In this document: positions 57,501 to 64,000 of the stretch, piece after piece
How the letters are laid out: every line of letters begins with the position of its first letter
Numbering within the stretch: position 1 is the first letter of the stretch
NCBI GenBank assembly: GCA_963682025.1
Contig: OY821519.1
Coordinates: forward strand, 102,296,585 to 102,360,584
Direction of reading: 5' to 3'
From: Cordilura impudica
Lineage: Eukaryota > Arthropoda > Insecta > Diptera > Scathophagidae
DNA length: 64,000 nucleotides
Made by a program: the position numbers and the translations under genes
Notes under the pieces: model-generated
What the model saw: the letters and a program-made list of their open reading frames with translations, nothing else
The model's database searches: none
Told to the model about the DNA's origin: nothing

Positions 57501-58025
57501 AGGGAAAATTGATTTTAAATCACTCCGTGACTGCGCGTGACTATGTCGAAGTTGATCTTTCTTTACAGCAAGTATATCGACCAAGTTTCAGATCGATCGG
57601 ATGAGGGTAAATGACATTTAGATCACTCCGTGACTGTGCGTGACTGTGCGTGACTAAGTCAAAGTTAATCTTTCTTTCACAGCAAGTGTATGGACTAAGT
57701 TTCGGATCGATCGGATGAAGGGAAATGACGTTTAGATCACTCCGTGACTGTGCGTGACCATCCGTGACTGCGCGTGACTAAGTCAAAGTTAATCTTTTTT
57801 TCACAGCAAGTGTATGGACCAAGTTTGAAATCGATCGGATGAGGGGAAATGACATTTAGATCACTCCGTGACTGTGCGTGACCACGCGTGACTACCCCAA
57901 AATTAATCTGTAGTCACGACAGGATTATGGGCCAAGTTTCAGATCAATTGAATAAAGGGGGATGGGGTCCACCCATGGCAGACAGACAGACAGACAGAGA
58001 GTATGAGTTAAAAGAAAGAGTTTAA
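54594..58025. mobile_element. Foldback-type element with tandem-repeat arms, about 3.4 kb
   Basis: The left arm 54594-55361 and right arm 57243-58025 are inverted copies. Each holds about six tandem units of roughly 101-122 bp built on the phrases AGTCACGGAGTGATTTAAA, TTTCCCCTCATCCGATCGAT and CTGAAACTTGGTC. Outer ends share TTAAACTCTTTCTTTTAAC; inner ends share CATATGCATAAGGAAAGAA. The middle (55362-57242) has no transposase frame. This is the structure of foldback elements. The superfamily and target duplication are undecided. Confidence 0.8.
55738..56100 (+). repeat. HINE2-related fragment inside the foldback loop
   Basis: TACCCTCCACACAACTGTG, GAGGGTATAT, the phrase TTGTCATTCCGTTTGTAACG and GTCCGTCTGTC match the left part of HINE2. 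The heptamer array is absent. Confidence 0.55.
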
Positions 58026-58703
58026 AAATACAGTGACGAGTAACTCTCAGAGTTGTGAACAAAGTTCGATAGCACTAAAACGAGAACAACTGTTAAAAGA
58101 AAGAGAACAGTACTTTTCAGATATTTTAATTTTTAGATTTTTGTAATTTGTGAAATCTTCGAATAACAATTTTAGTAATTTGTGGAATCTTAGAATAACA
58201 ATTTCATCACATACACTATTCTCAATTTTACGAATTTAAAACTAAACATTCCTTATATGCACCTAAATCCCTCTTAAATGATTAATAGAAAAAAATTCAA
58301 TAAATAAGCATTGTGATGAAAATAGGTATTTATAGCAAAATATGCTATATTATGTAACTACAAATCGATTCATTTTATTGTAAATTTATTGCTATCCAAA
58401 GATATTTATGAAAAAAGTTAATTTAATGAGGATTTTGATAAAAATATCAGAGTTCAGAAAAAAACACACACTGAACAAAAAACTCGTACATATATGTAAA
58501 CAAACATAACTTAGACCAACACACACATATTTTTATTTTCATATCAATTATGTGCGTTTCTAAATTTTCTACGGTGCCCAACACCATCATGACTGTGTTC
58601 GTTTTAATATTTCGTTATTTACACGAACATGTTTCTATCACGTACTTTTTGTTTTGATCACACATAAACCACACAGATTTGAGTGTTGCTTTATTTGAAG
58701 TTC
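58026..58703. other. No recognisable feature
   Basis: AT-rich sequence between the foldback element and a minisatellite. Confidence 0.3.
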
Positions 58704-59010
58704 GTGTTCTGGTACGTGTACTGAAAAAAAAACTGAACATGTACAATAAACAGGTTCAAGTTCAGTTATATTTTAAGTCGTGTTGTGGCTCGTGTACTAA
58801 GAAAAAACAGAACATGTACAATAAACAGGTTCGAGTTCAGTTATATTTAAAGTCGTGTTCTGGCTCGTGTAATAAGAAAAAACAGAACATGTACAATAAA
58901 CAGGTTCGAGTTCAGTTATATTTTAAGTCGTGTTCTGGCTCGTGTACTGAGAAAAAATAGAACGTGTACAATAAACAGGTTCGAGTTCAGTTTGTATTTT
59001 AAATTCGTGT
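58704..59010 (+). repeat. 75-bp minisatellite, about four units
   Basis: The phrase AACATGTACAATAAACAGGT recurs at 58736, 58811, 58886 and 58961, an exact 75-bp period. Because 75 is a multiple of three, an open frame (58679-58960) repeats a 25-residue unit. This is probably a by-product of the period. Confidence 0.85.
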
Positions 59011-59388
59011 TCTGGTTCTTGCACTGCGAAAAATTGAAACATCAATTCGCAATCTGATACACCCCGATAAAAACGACAACAATTGTTTCAACCAAATTTA
59101 TTAAAATTTTATTGACCCGTTTTTATGACTTACGTTGAAAATTGTTTACAATTGTCAAATATTTTAAAATTTTATTGGCCATTTTTTTGTTATTTATTGT
59201 TTTTATTTAGAAACGCTCATAATTGATATGAAAATAAAGATATGTGTTGGCTGCTTTTGAACAGAACATTGTGTGTTTCATGTGTGTATTTTCTGAACCT
59301 TGAAAAATATGCAAAACCATTTAATTAAAACAAAATATGCTAAAATATGCAACTAAAAATCGATGTCACTGCTGACTATTCATAAATA
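59011..59388. other. No recognisable feature
   Basis: AT-rich sequence between the minisatellite and a Helitron. Confidence 0.3.
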
Positions 59389-60489
59389 CTAGCAGATTCC
59401 AGCCCTCGAAATTCGAGCGCAAATTCTAGGAAATTTTATTTTTTCATTGATTCACAAATCAACACAAAAAACAAACTCATTTTATAATTATATCATTGTA
59501 TAATTATACCCTATACCACTATGTGGTTTGGGTATAATGACTTTGTGCTGCTGTTTGTAACAACCAAAAATATTCGTCCTAGACCATCTTTAATTATACC
59601 GATCGACTCTGAATCACTTTTTGAGCCGAAATAGCAATGTCCGTCCGTCCGTCCGCCCGTCTGTGTGTCCATGTAAACCTTGTAATCAAACTACAGGTCG
59701 CAAATATGAATATATTTTGATGAAATTTGGTATATAAGCTTTCACTGGCATGGGCTGAACGCTATTGAAATTGGTGAGAATCGGTCCATGTTCAGACCTA
59801 GTCCCCATACAAATGACCCCTATGAAATCGACATAAATTGCCATGAGTTCCAAATTTTCATATAGATCTCAATCAAATTGGGTTTGTTGTGTTTATTACA
59901 TCCATTAATCATTAGTTCAAAAATAATCCCTATAGGAAAATTCTTAGTCATAGGCCCCATATAGAGCTGCTTCTCGATCTTCACTTAAATCTATCAAAAA
60001 ACAAAAATATTGCACTGATTCATCTCAATTTTTGTTTGTATATATTTTCGCAAAATACAAGAGACTTTACCAACCATGGTCAGGATCGGTCCATTTTTGG
60101 ACCTAGCCCCCATATAGACATAGCATCCGATATGAACTTTTTCATATCTGCAGCGAAAAAAATAATAAAAATGCCACTCAAATTGGGTTGTGCTTATTTG
60201 CTATATCTAATTAGTTGGACCGAAGAGATAGGGTCTCTAAACCATGGTATAGGGTATCGTATAGTCGGGCTAGACCGACTATAATTTTCTGACTTGTTTT
60301 ATATATGTGTTAGTAGCAACTTTAAATGCAATTTACTCAAAATAAAGGAAAAAATTTAAAAATCTGTAAATCTGCAAAACGGCTAAAAAGAAATACCTTT
60401 CAAATAATTTACGTTTGGTCAAAATCGGGATAAAACGGTAGAACAAAACATCGGTCACAAGAAATCGCGTAGCCTATTAACATTATAGA
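59389..60489 (-). mobile_element. Helitron family A, copy 6, interrupted by HINE1
   Basis: CTAG at 59389-59392 with the hairpin region CCCTCGAAATTCGAGCGC; the 5' end TCTATAATGTTAATAGG at 60489. HINE1 copy 11 occupies 59516-60296. Confidence 0.8.
59516..60296 (+). repeat. HINE1 copy 11
   Basis: A full-length copy from ATACCCTATACCACTATGTGG to CTGACTTG. Comparison with intact Helitron copies places the insertion in a TTTT tract without further duplication. Confidence 0.78.
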
Positions 60490-61127
60490 TGTGTATGTTT
60501 TGGAAGTTTTTCGCAATGCATTTTTTGAGTATCCTCCGCTCATAGATCTCCAGTTCTTTCACAACTGCCGGTGAAATGGAAAACCAAATAGGAGAAGCAT
60601 AAATCAAAACCGATGTTATAGCAACTCTATATAGTAAACGTTTTGTATTTTGTGCATTAGACAGGAAAAAAATTAGAAATGCACTTTGCCCTAGCGAGTA
60701 GAAACGTTAATAAAGCCAAGATGTACGGCTGAGTTGTGTAATGCTTGCATAGGTGAATCATGATGGAAATAGACCATGTCATCATCCGCCTAAAGGATGG
60801 CCTTGGAATTTTCAGACAAATGTGGGAAATCATAAAGAAAAATGTTGAATAAAAATGGGGCAAACAGGTAATTCCCTTCCCGAGAGCGGAAAGGGAAATA
60901 ATATGATTAAATATGGCTCAACAGTTATAGAGGATTCCTTTGTTACAAGCCAAGTCAAATGCCTTTACTATATCTAGTGAGACAGCAACCGTGCAGGATT
61001 TTTTTTACTAAATTATCTACCACATCGTTTTTGGATTTGAGTAATGCGTGTTGAGTTGAGTGGAATCCATTAAATCCGTATTGAAAGTTTGTGGTTTATC
61101 ATCCATATATTTCCCTCCTAGACATAC
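60490..61127 (-). pseudogene. Jockey-like LINE reverse transcriptase fragment
   Basis: On the minus strand from about 61100: GFHSTQHALLKSKNDVVD, then AVSLDIVKAFD (catalytic motif A) in another frame, then an APFLFNIFLYDFPHL-like piece and ADDDMVYFHHD (catalytic ADD), then a region like the C-terminal end. It is frame-shifted several times. It is bounded by a Helitron on the left and a mariner on the right. Confidence 0.72.
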
Positions 61128-61129
61128 TA

Positions 61130-62383
61130 AAGGGTCCGCCATCTAACGTTTTTTTTCTTCAACTAGTGCTTACTCATGTCTGATTTGGCAGATAATTAGT
61201 TTTATCCTTCCGCTGAACGAATATGGTTGTGCATACGCTTGAACAACGCTGGGAAATATTGCGACATTACTTTGAAAATCATGGTAATGTTGCAGAATGT
61301 GTGCGAAAATTGCGTACGGATTTTGGAAGAAGAGAAGCACCGTCAGCTCCGTATGTTCGTTATCTTGTGAAAAAAGTGAAAGAAACTGGCATCCTCATCG
61401 ATAAACCAAAGCGTGAAAAGCCAAAAACAGTGCGTACACCCGAGAATATTGCTGCTGTGCCAGAAAGTGCGCGTGAAGCGCCATCAACATCAATTCACCT
61501 TCGTTCTCAAGAATTGAACATTTCGGAGGCATTATTGAGACGAATTTTGCATAAAGACCTTGGTATGACGCCATACAAAGTCCAATTGGTTCAGGAGTTG
61601 AAGCCAACTGACCATCCAATGCGTTTTCGCTTCGCTAAGTGGGCCTGCGATCGACTTACAGAAGATGCCGATTTGGCCAAAAAAAATCATCTTTTCAGAT
61701 GAAGCTCATTTTGATCTTGGCGGGTATGTAAACGAGCAAAATTGTCGCATTTGGGGCACAGAAAACCCGCACGCATACATTGAAAAGCCGATACACCCAA
61801 AACGAGTCACTGTTTGGTGCGGATTTTGGTCCAGAGGCATAATTGGGCCATTTTTCTTCGAAAATGAGCAAGAAGTGGCCGTTGCAGTCAATGGCGATCG
61901 TTATCGGGCCATGTTGAACGAATTTTTGTTCACAAAAATTGAAGAGGAGGATATTGGCAACATTTGGTTTCAACAGGACGGCGCTATGTGCCACACAGCC
62001 GAAGCTACACTCGATGTTTTGCGCCCTGTTTTTGAAGATCGAATTATCAGCCGCAGAGCTGATGTCGTTTGGCGACCTCGGAGCTGCGATTTGATACCGT
62101 TGGACTATTATTTGTGGGGTGCCCTCAAAGATAAGTGTTACGCCAACAAGCCAGAGACGCTTTAAAGGACAATATTCGTGAAGCCATTGGTGAAATGTGC
62201 TTAAAAATTGGACCGATCGTGTAGGCTACTGCATGGCCAGCCGAGGCAGCCATTTGAATGAAATTATTTTCCATTATTAACCGGAAGGATTGTACTTTCA
62301 AATAAAAAAAGACATTTGAGATAATATTCAGTATTTTTTTTTTAAAGCATTTTCAAAAAAAAAAAGTTATTTGGCGGACCCTT
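61130..62383 (+). mobile_element. DD41D mariner element 3 (defective), 1254 bp
   Basis: Ends AAGGGTCCGCCATCTAACG and, reversed, AAGGGTCCGCCAAATAAC; TA on both sides (61128-61129 and 62384-62385). The terminal repeats differ from elements 1 and 2, so it is a separate family. Confidence 0.9.
61223..62280 (+). pseudogene. DD41D mariner transposase of a second lineage, frameshifted
   Basis: It starts MVVHTLEQRW at 61223. A frameshift in the A-run at 61678-61685 moves the frame just before the first catalytic Asp (IIFSDEAHFDLGG). The second Asp is in WFQQDGAMCHTA and the third in DLIPLDYYLWG, again 41 residues apart. A deletion near 62160 breaks the C-terminus, which reappears as GSHLNEIIFHY to the stop at 62280. 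Few defects, so this copy died recently or is a near relative of active ones. Confidence 0.9.
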
Positions 62384-62385
62384 TA

Positions 62386-63260
62386 TATTGTGTAAAGAAT
62401 ATCAAGAGTTTTTTAATTCATTGGGTCACACATTTATCGTAGGAGGCGACTATAAAGCCAAGCATCCATGGTAGGGCTCTAGACTGGTATATCCAAAAGG
62501 AAGAGAGATATATAAATGCATAAGAAGAAAGAACTACTCGTTGCTTTCCACAGGAACACCAACTTATTGGCCATCTGATCCTACCAAAATTCCAGACTTG
62601 TTGGGTTTTGCAATATATGCAGGAATTCCAAATCATCGCTTGGAAGTAAGAGATATGATTGACTTGAGCTTTGATCATACTCCAATACTCATTAATTATT
62701 CAACCTCTTTTGTTATTAAACAAAACGACAACAAAATTGTTTCTCCTTATACTGATATTCAATTATTTCAACACTATCTCGATCAAAATATAAATTTGAA
62801 TTTACGATTGAAGGACGGAGACGAGCTTAACGATGCTGTAGAAAACTTTACCAAACTCATTCATGAAGTTGTTGCTCTTTCTACACCTGTAATAGTGATT
62901 AAAAAATTTAACTTACAAACATCGACAGAAATAAGAGATTTCATAGCGGAAAAACGCAGGCTAAGAAGGAACTGGTAGCTTAATTGAAATCCTACTGATA
63001 AGCGATTATTTAATAAGGCTTGTAAGGAACTCAAAAATTTACTCTATGAAAATAAAAACAAAGCAACCGCAAATTTTACTAAAACAATCAATCACTCCAA
63101 ATATGATGAACATCTGTTATGGAAATCCACCAAATATTTGAAGAGGCCAGTCAAGCGTAATACGCGTATAAAAAATGTTGATGGTACATGGTGTAAATCG
63201 GATAAAAGCACTTCAGACGCCTTTGCTCATCATTTGACAAATATATTTCAGCCATATAAA
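62386..63260 (+). pseudogene. Jockey-like LINE fragment (endonuclease end and linker)
   Basis: The frames read FIVGGDYKAKHP (endonuclease GD motif, about 62440), then 62541-62978 with STGTPTYWPSDPTKIPDLL and LDLSFDHTPI-type phrases typical of the Jockey endonuclease C-terminus. 63000-63240 continues into the linker (KACKELKNLLYENKNKATANF in another frame; WKSTKYLKRP; DAFAHHLTNIFQPY). The reverse transcriptase does not follow. Confidence 0.78.
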
Positions 63261-63733
63261 TTTTATATATTATATACCGAATTTTGTACCAGAATATGTT
63301 TATATTTGCGACCTAAAGTTTGCCAAAATTATTGTGAAATACGCTGTAAGATTAAACCAGTAAGAATGTCAAATTCGGCTATGCCTGGGTTCTACTTTTA
63401 CATTAATTTCTAGAGTTATTGCATTATTTATACCAAATGCAAACAAAAAAACAATCTTACTGAATTTTTAGCATATTTTTAGAGGTGTCCCCACATGTTA
63501 ACACATATCTTAGCACAGTGATGCCCGATTTATCCCATATTACAGATCAACCTACTCAAAATAATGATAAACAATATTATCCTAAGTTTACGCAGGTAAA
63601 TGGTTTATTTAGTGTATGAGCGTGATTTCAACAGACAGACGGATTTTCATCATATTTTTACAACACTTTTTATGTAAGAGTTTTTCTTTTAAGAACTCTA
63701 AATTTGAATTTGAATTTAAATTTATAAAAAAAA
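63261..63733. other. No recognisable gene
   Basis: AT-rich; a phrase ATCTTAGCACAGTGATGCCC (about 63507) is shared with 28600. Confidence 0.3.
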
Positions 63734-64000
63734 CTAGCTGACCCGGCAAACTTCGCTTTGTCCAAACGAGATTTTTTGATTGAAACAATTTCGAATTTTT
63801 TTTTTTTATCGAAAATTATCGACCGTTAACAGATGACGCAATAATATAATTTGAATGCAACACTTTTCGAATTCAGTTGAATTCAATATCTTATAATTAT
63901 ACGGATAGCTGACCCGACGATCTTCGTCCCGTCCAACATTTGGCGAAAATAGCATAAAATCAAGTATTAATTAAAAAAAGAATAGAACGATGATTGTAAT
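63734..64000 (-). mobile_element. Possible Helitron 3' end (family C), runs off the window
   Basis: On the minus strand GGACAAAGCGAAGTTTGCC can fold with a bulge and is followed by GGGTCAG and CTAG then T, as in a Helitron 3' terminus. A related phrase GGGACGAAGATCGTCGGGTC lies inside at about 63910-63940. The 5' end is outside the window. Confidence 0.45.

Overview
The window is AT-rich, intron-bearing eukaryotic DNA from an insect, most likely a brachyceran fly of the calyptrate type (inference). The evidence is a split gene closest to the fly group VIA calcium-independent phospholipase A2, a trypsin-like secreted protease, and a dense set of dipteran-type transposons: Tc1/mariner, DD41D mariner, Jockey-like LINEs, Helitrons, DINE-1/Helentron-like interspersed repeats and a foldback element. 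There is no sign of prokaryotic organisation.

Only two convincing host genes are visible. (1) An iPLA2-VIA (PLA2G6-type) gene on the minus strand, from a start codon at 12059-12061 to at least 1366. Twelve coding exons join in frame to about 845 residues; the last exon(s) lie to the left of the window or were not found. Two of its introns (about 4.1 and 3.2 kb) are filled with nested repeats. (2) An intronless trypsin-like serine protease on the plus strand at 34758-35564, with signal peptide, activation site, complete catalytic triad and trypsin-type Asp in the specificity pocket. Two tiny ORFs with hydrophobic N-termini at 44405 and 44880 are weak candidates.

The remainder is transposon landscape. 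1.7-5.2 kb: hAT-like elements, a Helitron and interspersed repeats nested in iPLA2 intron 10. 8-11 kb: more of the same in intron 4. 12.7-15.2 kb: a 636-bp MITE and a dead DD41D mariner. 18.5-19.3 kb: decayed Tc1. 20.7-22.5 kb: two Helitrons and a MITE, one Helitron carrying a coding-like exon fragment. 23.3-26.1 kb: a 5'-truncated LINE. 26.2-27 kb: decayed Tc1. 30-43 kb: interspersed repeats carrying very long A/T-rich heptamer arrays, with the protease gene between them. 46-47.2 kb: an intact DD41D mariner inside a Helitron. 47.7-52.4 kb: Tc1 remnants, Helitrons and a pogo-like element. 54.6-58 kb: a foldback element whose inverted arms are tandem arrays of units of about 115 bp. 59.4-63.3 kb: a Helitron, a third DD41D element, and LINE pieces facing away from each other.

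The most informative signals are nested insertions that allow empty sites to be reconstructed inside the window: mariner into Helitron, Helitron into a tandem duplication, hAT into interspersed repeat, MITE into Tc1. The most unusual are the Helitron carrying an open, 36-bp-repeat-expanded coding fragment, the foldback element, and the interspersed repeat that seems to carry its own expanding heptamer array. All boundaries come from reading the sequence by eye; no alignment or database search was possible.
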